Part shown: positions 1 to 8,600 of the stretch, in pieces
Layout: each line of letters opens with the position of its first letter
Position numbering within the stretch: position 1 is the first letter of the stretch
DNA from: Streptococcus oralis
Lineage (GTDB): Bacteria > Bacillota > Bacilli > Lactobacillales > Streptococcaceae
NCBI RefSeq assembly: GCF_023611505.1
Contig: NZ_CP097843.1
Location: forward strand, 1,999,153-2,063,152
Length of the DNA stretch: 64,000 nucleotides
Direction: 5' to 3'
Program-made: the position numbers and the translations under genes
Notes under the pieces: model-generated
What the model saw: the letters and a program-made list of their open reading frames with translations, nothing else
Told to the model about the DNA's origin: nothing
Databases searched by the model: none

Positions 1-352
1 CTTTGTCTTGTGGTTTATCTGATGGTGTTGGAACACCATCGAGACTACCTGCATTATCCTTGTCTTGTGGCTTATCTGAAGGTGCTGGTTTATCAGCTGG
101 CACTCCGTCAAGACTTCCTGCGTTATCCTTGTCTGAGGGAGCTGTTGGATCAACTGGAGTAACTGAAGGAGCCGTTGCTTGATCTGCAGTTCCTTCAGTC
201 TGTGTTGTAGTTGGCTTTGTTGGAGAAACGATTTCTGTCGTTGGAGCAGAAGAATCGATTGGTGCAAGCTCGTCTGCCGATGCAAATCCACCAGCTTGTG
301 CAAGTGCGATAGTTGAAAGTGCTAATGTAGCTAATACTTGTTTCTTGTTCAT
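1..352 (-). CDS. Secreted repeat-containing protein, 3' end beyond window
   Basis: The gene starts at the ATG complementary to 350-352 and runs off the left edge, so only about 117 codons are seen. The N-terminus is a typical signal peptide (MNKKQVLATLALSTIALAQ, then AGGFASA before DELAP). A Ser/Thr/Pro-rich stretch follows, then near-identical repeats built on DKDNAGSLDGVP separated by PSDKPQ. This is the look of a streptococcal surface protein with a low-complexity stalk. Whether it has an LPXTG anchor or an enzymatic domain cannot be told from this fragment. It follows the VirB8-like gene by 16 bases, so it is probably co-transcribed with transfer genes and may be a surface adhesin of the ICE. 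Function is inferred only from position and composition. Confidence 0.8.
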   Translation of the reverse strand, partial: MNKKQVLATLALSTIALAQAGGFASADELAPIDSSAPTTEIVSPTKPTTTQTEGTADQATAPSVTPVDPTAPSDKDNAGSLDGVPADKPAPSDKPQDKDNAGSLDGVPTPSDKPQDK

Positions 353-368
353 TGTGATTTTTCCTTTT

Positions 369-1442
369 CTAATTTTTAAGATAATTTGATTCTTTTGGTT
401 CTGTTTCTACAACAAATCCATATTTTGAAGAATCAGAAGCTTTTACATCAAAAGTTAATCTAACGCTAGATGATTTATCCCCTCTTTTGACAGACAGGAT
501 ATAGGAAACCGTATATCTTTGAGTTTCTGAATCATAATTCAATTTCTCTAAAATAACGGACTGTAAAATTCCTTCTTTCGGTTTGGTAAATTTTGCATCA
601 CCTTCAGAAAGAAAATCTACTAGGTTTTCTTTTTTGCCCGAGTAATAAGAAGGTAAGAAATAACGGCTAAATACATCAACCTCATTTTTCGTTGAAATGA
701 TAAGTTGGGTATTTTTTTGTTCCTGGTATAAGAAATTTACTTTTTCGGACTGGCTTGATAGTTGAGCGAAAGCAAAAAATACGCAAATGATATTTATTAC
801 TGACAACACTCCCAAACCACCTAAAAATAGATAAATTTTCTTCAGGGAAACTGACTGCTTTTGAACAATAGGAGGGGCAACAGTTATTTGACCTCCTGCT
901 TTTAGATCATGTGATGGACGATTTGGTTGTGAAACAGCCATCGTCTCACCTTCAGCTGGGAAAAGAGGAAGAGAAGAATTGGACAATCCCATACTTTGTT
1001 TATATACAGGATAAATCTGGTTCTCAAAATACTCCCTTTTTTCTTGATAGCTGTAATTTGCAAATTCAGAGCGAGTAAGTATCGCTTGAATGAGGGGAAG
1101 CAGGAGATTTTCATAGTCTTCAGTAATCAGAAATGGACTAGCATAAACCTCCCCTTCTGTCACCACGCTTTTCCCTTCTAGATGGGCGATTGCCACTTTT
1201 TTCAGCTGAAACTGACCATACATCTGTTTCAACTCTCTAAATAACAACTCGGCCTGTTGAAATGTTAGGTAGGGTAAACTTTTTGAAATCGGCTGAGAAT
1301 AATCAGAAAGATGATCCAATCCCTCAATGATATCAAGTAATTCACTATCATCTTCTGGACCTCTTCCATCTTCCCAGGTGATTTCTAAAAATAGATCATC
1401 TGTAATCGTACAGCAACCTTTATTAAAGAGTGAAAAAGCCAT
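369..1442 (-). CDS. VirB8/TcpC-like conjugation membrane protein
   Basis: This 357-residue protein has an acidic N-terminal domain of about 200 residues, a single transmembrane segment at about 203-226 (IYLFLGGLGVLSVINIICVF) and an extracytoplasmic C-terminal domain of about 130 residues. The C-terminal part (FSRYFLPSYYSGKKENLVDF) resembles the NTF2-like fold of TcpC/VirB8 proteins, which form part of the conjugative channel. The resemblance is by pattern and layout, not by search. The start has an AAGGGG-type ribosome site. It lies 13 bases downstream of the VirB2-like gene and just upstream of the secreted repeat protein, so the three probably form one transcription unit from the promoter near 1826. 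Confidence 0.6.
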   Translation of the reverse strand: MAFSLFNKGCCTITDDLFLEITWEDGRGPEDDSELLDIIEGLDHLSDYSQPISKSLPYLTFQQAELLFRELKQMYGQFQLKKVAIAHLEGKSVVTEGEVYASPFLITEDYENLLLPLIQAILTRSEFANYSYQEKREYFENQIYPVYKQSMGLSNSSLPLFPAEGETMAVSQPNRPSHDLKAGGQITVAPPIVQKQSVSLKKIYLFLGGLGVLSVINIICVFFAFAQLSSQSEKVNFLYQEQKNTQLIISTKNEVDVFSRYFLPSYYSGKKENLVDFLSEGDAKFTKPKEGILQSVILEKLNYDSETQRYTVSYILSVKRGDKSSSVRLTFDVKASDSSKYGFVVETEPKESNYLKN

Positions 1443-1455
1443 AAATCACCACCCC

Positions 1456-1794
1456 TTAACTTTTCACGAAATCAAAAATCCATTCAATAATACTTGGTCC
1501 CGCTGAAACACCAATAATTGCAATTGCAATAGACACCCAATTTTTTTTCATTGAGGCTTTTAACTCCCGTCCACCAAACGCATAAATGAGCGAAGTGACA
1601 ACGGCAGCTAGACCAAATAGCGCAACACTGACTAGCTGAACTTTTGTAATTCCTTGTCTTGCCAAGTTATCCGACTTAGCAAATGGATCGTCCGCATAGA
1701 TTGTAGATCCTGTTAGGAATAGGGAAAGGCTCAATAAAAACATCTGTGATTTTGTTTTTACTTGCTGAAGTTGTCTTGTCAAATAGTTTTTCAT
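1456..1794 (-). CDS. VirB2/TrbC-like pilin-type membrane protein
   Basis: I take the ATG at 1794 because it has a strong AAAGGAGG site 6 bases upstream; the open frame extends further but overlaps the next gene. The 112-residue product has a signal-peptide-like hydrophobic stretch (MFLLSLSLFLTGSTIYA) followed by DDPFAKSDNLARQG and two hydrophobic helices separated by a short basic loop (GGRELKASMKKNW). This layout matches the VirB2/TrbC family of conjugative pilins, and the C-terminal helix pair is typical. It is the first gene after a strong promoter carrying the ICE-wide TGTCCCTTTA box, and is followed closely by the VirB8/TcpC-like gene, which supports a role in the mating channel. Confidence 0.7.
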   Translation of the reverse strand: MKNYLTRQLQQVKTKSQMFLLSLSLFLTGSTIYADDPFAKSDNLARQGITKVQLVSVALFGLAAVVTSLIYAFGGRELKASMKKNWVSIAIAIIGVSAGPSIIEWIFDFVKS

Positions 1795-1825
1795 AGAAAT
1801 CCTCCTTTGTTTTTTTGACAACGTT

Positions 1826-1864
1826 AGTATAATAGATAATTGAAAAAAATTTTTTAAAGGGACA
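1826..1864 (-). promoter_or_regulatory. ICE-wide promoter box, copy A (transfer operon)
   Basis: On the minus strand TGTCCCTTTA (TGTCCC at 1859-1864) is followed, exactly 27 bases after the TGTCCC hexamer, by the -10 hexamer TATACT (1826-1831). An A/T run with TTTTTTT lies between, and no good -35 hexamer is present. The arrangement recurs at 5514, 11828 and 17905. It sits just upstream of the VirB2-like gene. Confidence 0.75.
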
Positions 1865-1885
1865 ATCATTTTTTTAAGGTGAATT

Positions 1886-3736
1886 TTAAGAAAATAATGC
1901 TTCACCAAATGACGTTTTTTCAGCTTCGACATCGAATAATATTTTTCTTTTATCTTCACGATGGTGTTCATCTGGCGAATCACCTTCTACCCAAAGATGA
2001 AAATGATACTCTTGGTTGTGATCAGATAAGTTCAGAAACTCTTTAGAAATTAAAGGGAGAACCTTATGTTTAATCACTCTTTCCAGTGGTCGTGCACCAT
2101 CTTTTATATTTGTTCCTATATCCAATAAATAAGTAACCAAACTTTCTTCATAAGAAAGAGTCAACCTTTGATTCTTCATTCTTTCTTCGATTTCTGATAG
2201 ATGTTTGACAATAATTTCCTTATTCACTTCCTCGTCTAACATGTTGAAAATCAATTTATATTCAATTCGATTGAGAAATTCTGGTCTGAACCTAGTTTCT
2301 AACTCCAACGTCATGCTCTTTTCAAACTGAACTTTATCCCTGTCGGTTAGCTTTTTAAAATTCCCTTTTAATTCGTACTGCTTAATAATTTTTTGAGAAC
2401 CAATATTCGTAGTAATAATAATAATCGTATTCTTAAAACTCACTTGCCTTCCAGTTGAATCAGTCAAACGTCCTGCATCAAGCACCTGCAAAAATAAATC
2501 TACAACTTCTGAGTGTGCTTTCTCCACTTCATCGATCAGGATAACGCTATAAGGTTTTTGTTTAACCTTCTCAGTCAATTGACCTTTCGTTCTAGTTTGA
2601 CGATCGCCAATCAGCTTTGTAATATCTCCTTTTTGCTTATACTCAGACATATCAAAACGAATGATTGCCTCTTCATCATCAAACATTCCCTCTGCTAGTG
2701 CCAAAGCAAGCTCTGTTTTCCCAACTCCTGAAGTGCCTAGAAACATGAAGGAAGATAGGGGCTTTCTTTGATCCTGTAAACCAGCTTGTGCAACAGTTAT
2801 AGCGTTCACAACAGCATCTACAGCCTCATCTTGGCCTTTAACACGTCGTGATAGCTTTTCTTTTAAACCATCTAGCCTTTCCTTGTCACCTTTCAAAATC
2901 GTCGTGACAGGAATACCTGTTTTATTTTTCAGCACCTCTGCAATTTCTTGCTTCCCGACATGGGCTAATTCATTTGTAGAACAAATTGTCGCTGCTTCAT
3001 CTATTAAGTCGAAGGCTTTATCAGGTAAAAATTGATCTGGTATGTAGCGAACAGATAGAAGTACAGCTTGTTTTACAGCGTCGGAACTAATAGACACCTG
3101 GTGAAATTTTTCATAAATAGTTTTAGCTTGTTCAAGAATTTCAATCGCTTGAGTAGTTGTCGGTTCAGAAACCATAATTGGCTGCATCCTTCGCTCTAGC
3201 GCTCGGTCCGTTTCGATATATTCATGAAATTCATCTAAAGTAGTTGCGCCAATCAATTGAATCTCACCACGTGACAAAACTGGCTTAATAATATTTCCAG
3301 CATCCAGAGCCCCTTTATCTGAACCTCCAGCACCAACAATTGTATGAATTTCATCAATAAAGAGAAGGTTTTCTCCTTTGGTTTCTACCATCTCCTCAAT
3401 AATTTTTTTAAACTTAACAATAAATCCTCCATCCTCATCTGACATTAAACTAGATAATTCCAAAGATCGCACTGTCAAGTTTTTTAATTTTGGAGATACC
3501 TGGTTTCGTAAAATGGCCAAAGCAAATCCTTCAACAATGGCTGTTTTACCAACTCCAGCTTCTCCCACTAAAATTGGATTGTTCTTGGTTCTCCTGAGAA
3601 GAGAGGTCTGAACAGCTTCTACTTCTTTATCACGTCCGTACACCTGATAATCTTCTGCTTTTTTTGAAACTTTTTCTGTCAAATTATCTGTATAACGATC
3701 TAAATAGGGTGTTTTTTTCTTTTCTTCAGTAGTCAC
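1886..3736 (-). CDS. ClpC-like double AAA+ ATPase lacking the Clp N-domain
   Basis: This 616-residue protein has two AAA+ modules. The first has Walker [14 protein letters not shown] (about 58-70) and Walker B LLFIDEIH; the second has [26 protein letters not shown] and a ClpB-type small C-terminal domain. It begins almost directly with the first ATPase module and has little or no middle coiled coil, so it is shorter than chromosomal ClpC (about 810 residues). Clp ATPases unfold proteins, but I see no clear ClpP-docking loop, so partner and substrate are unknown. The start is GTG with an AGGTGATT ribosome site, 2 bases after the topoisomerase III stop, which implies co-transcription. A role in remodelling transfer complexes or repressors is only an inference. 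Confidence 0.85.
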   Translation of the reverse strand: MTTEEKKKTPYLDRYTDNLTEKVSKKAEDYQVYGRDKEVEAVQTSLLRRTKNNPILVGEAGVGKTAIVEGFALAILRNQVSPKLKNLTVRSLELSSLMSDEDGGFIVKFKKIIEEMVETKGENLLFIDEIHTIVGAGGSDKGALDAGNIIKPVLSRGEIQLIGATTLDEFHEYIETDRALERRMQPIMVSEPTTTQAIEILEQAKTIYEKFHQVSISSDAVKQAVLLSVRYIPDQFLPDKAFDLIDEAATICSTNELAHVGKQEIAEVLKNKTGIPVTTILKGDKERLDGLKEKLSRRVKGQDEAVDAVVNAITVAQAGLQDQRKPLSSFMFLGTSGVGKTELALALAEGMFDDEEAIIRFDMSEYKQKGDITKLIGDRQTRTKGQLTEKVKQKPYSVILIDEVEKAHSEVVDLFLQVLDAGRLTDSTGRQVSFKNTIIIITTNIGSQKIIKQYELKGNFKKLTDRDKVQFEKSMTLELETRFRPEFLNRIEYKLIFNMLDEEVNKEIIVKHLSEIEERMKNQRLTLSYEESLVTYLLDIGTNIKDGARPLERVIKHKVLPLISKEFLNLSDHNQEYHFHLWVEGDSPDEHHREDKRKILFDVEAEKTSFGEALFS

Positions 3737-3738
3737 AC

Positions 3739-5484
3739 TTAATCACCTCTTTCTTTTACTTCTTTGATTTGAAGAGTGAGCTTATCTTTTATCGCATCCA
3801 CAAATTCTCTTGGATTAATTTTCCCTTCTCCTATCTGAGATAGAAACATTTCCCAGCCTCCTGTTGTCCCTGGATCAGAAAACTCATTGTCATAGAGATA
3901 ATTGATAAGTAGATAGGCTTTGTTGGTAGGCGTTAGTTGACCTGTTTTTTTATCTTTAACAACATAACCCTTACTTTGAATTTTTTTAATGATTTCTCCT
4001 CTAGTGGCTTGTGTTCCCAAGCCATATTTAGGAAATATTTGGCCAATCAATTGGCTTTCTGTTAATCTTTTGGGTGGTTTTGTTTCACCCTCTATAATCT
4101 GAACTTTCGTCTCAATTTTATCTCCCACTTGATAATCAGGAACTTCAACAGGACCTCGTACCTTTCGTGAACTCCATTCAGCCCATCCCAACTTATGAAG
4201 CGTTCTACCCTTTGTTTTAAAAACAAAACCATTATTTTCTACTTCAATTGTTTTGGTTGAATAATAACAATCATCCGCAAACATCAAGATTGCCTGCTTC
4301 ACAACTGCTTCATAAATCAGTCGTTGGTCAGTTTTTAAATTTGAAAGGTTTGGAACTTTTTCAGTCGGAATCAAGGCTGAGTGGCTTGTACCAGATACTT
4401 TTTCATCATTAACATAATCTTCTCTAGGCTCCAAAAACGCTGGCTGAAAATGACAATTAATGGCCCTTTGATAGACAGATAGATTTTCTTTTAAATCATC
4501 AAATTCAAAGTGACTGATGTATTCTGAGTCTGGTCGTGGATAGGAGAGAAAACCTTTCAAATACAGTCCCTCTACAATACTCTCTGTTTTACTTGAGTCA
4601 AATTTCCAGGCGCTTGCTGCAAAACTTTGTAATGCAGACAAGGTAAATAGTTGTGGAGCTGATTTCTGATGTTTTTCTACCTCAACTGAAGAAATAATAG
4701 AGGTGGCTGATAATCCCCTTGAAGAGGCTAAAATAGCTTCACTATCTTTAGTTTTATCTTTGGTAGTAAAGAATACCCCATTTTCCTTATCCTCCAGCTG
4801 AAGTTTCCAATATTTTTCTGGAGTAAAGTTGCGAATCTCTAAATCATTCTCACAAACTAGTCTGACCGCTGGTGTTTGAACTCGACCAACCGATAGATGG
4901 CTACCTTTTGTTCGAGGGAGTTGTCCTCTTGCTTGAAGATCAATCGTTGCAAGAGGTGATAAGTTCATTCCTACCAACCAATCACTTTGTGCACGTGCTT
5001 CAGCTTCTAAATAGTAATTGTAGGTTTCTGAAGGTTCCTTTAATTCCTGAAAAGCTTTTTGAAGAGCTTTCTTCGTCATGGAGCTTGCCCAAAGCCGTTT
5101 CCAAATTTTCTCCTTGCCTCCTGGTATGTGCGATAAAATAGAGTACGCAATCCGCTCTCCTTCTCTATCAGCATCCGTCCCAATAATCACTTGATCCGCT
5201 GCTACCACTTCATCATAGATTCTCTTAAATTTTTCTCTGGAACCCTTGTCCTCTTTCAGATGTTGCTTAAATGAAACATTTGTAAGAGGTAATTTATCAA
5301 GTGACCAGTTGTCTGGTTCGCTGTATTCAAATAGGTGCCCTTCAGCAGCCACCACATGTACTTCAGCTGGAAAATAGAGTGACTGCCTGATGGCATAGAC
5401 ACCTTTCTTTTTACTAAATTCTCCCAAAGCTGTAGCATAAGCTTCTGCCTGTTTCTCTTTTTCAGCCAGAATAACTATAACCAT
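3739..5484 (-). CDS. topB: DNA topoisomerase III (type IA)
   Basis: The 581-residue protein starts with a TOPRIM domain (VIVILAEKEKQAEAYA; acidic motif IIGTDADREGERIAYSIL) and carries the type IA active-site region GFLSYPRPDSEYIS, where the first tyrosine is the likely nucleophile. The end (LGTQATRGEIIKKIQSKGY) is also typical. It lacks C-terminal zinc fingers, as do other mobile-element TopB proteins of this length. Type IA topoisomerases relax and decatenate single-strand intermediates, fitting the processing of conjugating or rolling-circle DNA. It is the first gene after the promoter at 5514 and is followed by the ClpC-like gene with only 2 bases between. Confidence 0.92.
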   Translation of the reverse strand: MVIVILAEKEKQAEAYATALGEFSKKKGVYAIRQSLYFPAEVHVVAAEGHLFEYSEPDNWSLDKLPLTNVSFKQHLKEDKGSREKFKRIYDEVVAADQVIIGTDADREGERIAYSILSHIPGGKEKIWKRLWASSMTKKALQKAFQELKEPSETYNYYLEAEARAQSDWLVGMNLSPLATIDLQARGQLPRTKGSHLSVGRVQTPAVRLVCENDLEIRNFTPEKYWKLQLEDKENGVFFTTKDKTKDSEAILASSRGLSATSIISSVEVEKHQKSAPQLFTLSALQSFAASAWKFDSSKTESIVEGLYLKGFLSYPRPDSEYISHFEFDDLKENLSVYQRAINCHFQPAFLEPREDYVNDEKVSGTSHSALIPTEKVPNLSNLKTDQRLIYEAVVKQAILMFADDCYYSTKTIEVENNGFVFKTKGRTLHKLGWAEWSSRKVRGPVEVPDYQVGDKIETKVQIIEGETKPPKRLTESQLIGQIFPKYGLGTQATRGEIIKKIQSKGYVVKDKKTGQLTPTNKAYLLINYLYDNEFSDPGTTGGWEMFLSQIGEGKINPREFVDAIKDKLTLQIKEVKERGD

Positions 5485-5513
5485 ATCATTCTCCTTCTAC
5501 TTCATTTTCTGTC

Positions 5514-5552
5514 ATTGTAAGCTATAATTAAAAAATATTTTGTAAAGGGACA
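5514..5552 (-). promoter_or_regulatory. ICE-wide promoter box, copy B (topoisomerase operon)
   Basis: TGTCCC at 5547-5552 (minus strand) is followed after exactly 27 bases by the -10 hexamer TACAAT (5514-5519), with TTTTTT and TTAT in the spacer at the same places as in the other three copies. It drives topB and the ClpC-like gene. Confidence 0.75.
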
Positions 5553-5617
5553 TTGACACAGAATAGAACGAGTTGGTATCAAAAAACAGCACATAAAGTT
5601 ATATAACTTTTTACACA

Positions 5618-5645
5618 AAAAAGAGGCTCACAAAGAGCACTCTTT
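5618..5645 (-). terminator. Rho-independent terminator after the giant primase/ArdC gene
   Basis: Minus-strand hairpin pairing AAAGAG with CTCTTT and GCTC with GAGC around a short loop, followed by a run of T. It lies immediately after the stop at 5646 and separates that gene from the topB promoter. Confidence 0.7.
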
Positions 5646-8600
5646 CTAGACTTTAAGCCCCTTATTTGGGCTTTGGATAAAATTTTGATTTTGTACCACC
5701 TGTCTGTTTAACTGGTAAGGCTTTGTATGTTGTTCAACACTTTTTACAATCTTAGATACTGTTCCATGAATCCGTTTCATAGATTGCGCTAGTTGTTGAT
5801 CGTCAAGAGAGGTCAAATTATCAGTCCAAATTGCCATATAGCGAATGGCTTTCTCAGAGGTATCTAACCCAAAATGCTTAGAAACGAGATAACTTGTCAT
5901 CTCAGCTTCAAGTTCTCTACGATCTTTTGAGACATCCTCCTTATACGAGTTAGCAAGTTTAGGATTATGTAGACTAGCATGCGCCAACTCATGAATGGTT
6001 GTTGCAACGACTTCTCCAGGAGTATTATCTGGATTCAAAAGTATTTTTTGTTCATCTGGATAAAAAGCTCCCTTCGCACTCCTCAACTCTTTTGCATCGT
6101 CTTGATAGATGGTTACACCGATACTATTTGCATAATCGGAAAGTCCTTCTAGCACTTCTTTAGTACGAACATGATCCATATTAAAATCATAATGACGATT
6201 TGGCATCGCTTTTGGATAAAATTCAGGCTTCAAGGTTGTTTGAGACAACTCAAATACCTTATACGTAGCGAATTTAGCTAAGCCAGTATTTGAATCTCTT
6301 TCATGGAAAAAGCGAGATTTCAATTTTCCTTCCTTCTTCAAAGCCTTTTCTTCAGGTGTCGCTTCAGAAAGTCTTTTATATTTTGGATTTCCTTTTCCAT
6401 TTTTCACCTGATTCCCATTTTCATCCAATACAGGAATCATTTCAACCATCATAGGTCTAAACAAGGTAATATGCGATTTTTCTCCTGTCTTAACCGAAAG
6501 ATTGTTATGAACAACTTCTCTTGTTCGACCTGTTTTTTTATTGGTATAGGTATTTCTAGTTTCAAATACCTGATCTGAAGTAATTCCAAGAACTTCCCCC
6601 ATCGATTGCCATTGATTATAGGTTGCGACTGCATTCGCTCCTGGCCACTGTTCCTGAATCAAAGCGACATTTCTAGGTGAGAGTTCTGGAAACTTACTCA
6701 TAAAATTCAGATACTCTTCTAACCGTTCTGGCGTTTCTGTGTACTCTCTCACTTTTTGAAAAGCAACCTCACTCAATTCATGAGGCGTTAAAGCAGCATA
6801 ATCAATACTACTTGAATTTACTTCAGGAGTCTCCAAATCCGAAATAGGTTCCTCTTTCAGAATCTCCTCTACACGCTGAAGCAAATTAGTTTTAGTTTCT
6901 TGCTTAGAAGATTGAAAAGCTACCGTTTTTCTAGTGTCAGGAGTTTGACCTTCTCCTTCTTCTATCAATCGAGATGATTCATTTGCTTCCTGGGAAATTT
7001 CCTTATTCACCACTCTATTTTCCAGCTGAGAAAGAATTTCTTCATCCATCGATGCTAGTTCAGATTGACCGTTGAGTCGACGATAGCCTAACCCTAGCAT
7101 TTGAGAAATTGGTGTAGTCTCATCTCCAATATCATAACGAATTCCCTCCTTAATCACTTCACCACCTGGAGCATAGACATCAAACTTAATTTTGGTAGGA
7201 GGGATATAGTCTTCAGTATTGCCTGCAGTTACTTGTTTCATTCCTTCTTGATGAATTGGATAAAAGTCCTGATTGGCCTTATATAGCTCCCTAGCGAAAT
7301 CTTGATAAGATATCAGCTCTGTCTCTTTAAATGGCAATTTCGGCCCATCTGGGCGATCCTCAGACCATTGGAGACGTACATGGTAGTTTTCCTTATAAAT
7401 ATGGTCTTGTTGCCATTCTTTATAAAAATCTGAATTTGTATCTAGGAGATGATCTTCTCCAGCTGCTGTGACAATCTGATCAAATTCATCATTGTATTTC
7501 TTCGCATAGTCAAGATATTGATTCCAGGCTTGATGAAATTCGTCTGGCGTTTTTGAGATATCACTAGGCACACCTAAATTATAGACAGTATCTAAGACTT
7601 GAGTAAAGGTAGCTGAATCAAGTGAGGTTTTATTCAGTGTATTCTCTGGAGCTGGTGGTTCAGGTTCTTCAGAAACCTCCTCATACTGTTTATTTTTTAA
7701 GACAGATAACATTTCCTCGCCACCATCTTTAACATATTCCTCATTAATTGACAGTTGCTCAATGTGACCATCTCTTTCTCTATAGACACCGAGAATTGTG
7801 CCAGTATCTATATCTTCCAGTTGCTTACTTAAATCACCCTTCACTCTCATTAAAGATGCAGGGACATGAGTAAATTCCTTTTCTTTGAATAACAATAACA
7901 AATCAGTATCTTCTGGTCTAATTGCTTTTGAAAGATCCAGATTATTAAATTTCTTTACAGATGAAAGATCGTTAAACACAAAGGAGTCTGACTCTATCAC
8001 CTCAGGTAATAAGTTCAAAACTTTTAGTTTATCCGACATTCCCTGCGCAAATTTTAAATCTTTGAAATGCCCTTTTCCAGCTGCAACATCTTCAACAAAT
8101 GACTCAGACAAATGTTCTACCCACTCATTATATACAGGTGTTACTCCAGTTAAGTGCATCCAATTTTTCTTGTCAAATTTAACATTTAGAATTTGGAATT
8201 GCTTTTCTTCTGGATTCTTATAAACATAATGGATACTTGTCCCTGACATTTCTTTTAGATACCATTGAGCCGAGTCTCTCATTGCGTTTGCGTATAAATT
8301 TAACGTCCGCATGTTTTTTCTGAATATTTTATTTGACATTCGATCCTCATCGATGGTAAAATGAAGATGAACATTGGCAGGAAAATCAGGTTGAGAATTT
8401 TTCTCAACGGGCTGCGGTGCTGTCCCTGGAGTTTCCACTCCTAAAAAACTGGAATTGCGATTCAATAGTTCGCCCCCAGTGTTATTAGAAAGCTCTTGAT
8501 TTTGATCATGAGCTTTTTTTGTAATCTCGTTTAAAAACTCTTCATCTTCTTTCAATCCACTATTGAAAGTCCAGTAATCTAGTTCAAAATAATTCGACTT

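Noticed and set aside
2381..2440. Short T- and A-rich runs within the ClpC-like gene, looked at as a CRISPR or repeat array
   Set aside because: No regularly spaced direct repeats are present; no CRISPR array was seen anywhere in the window.
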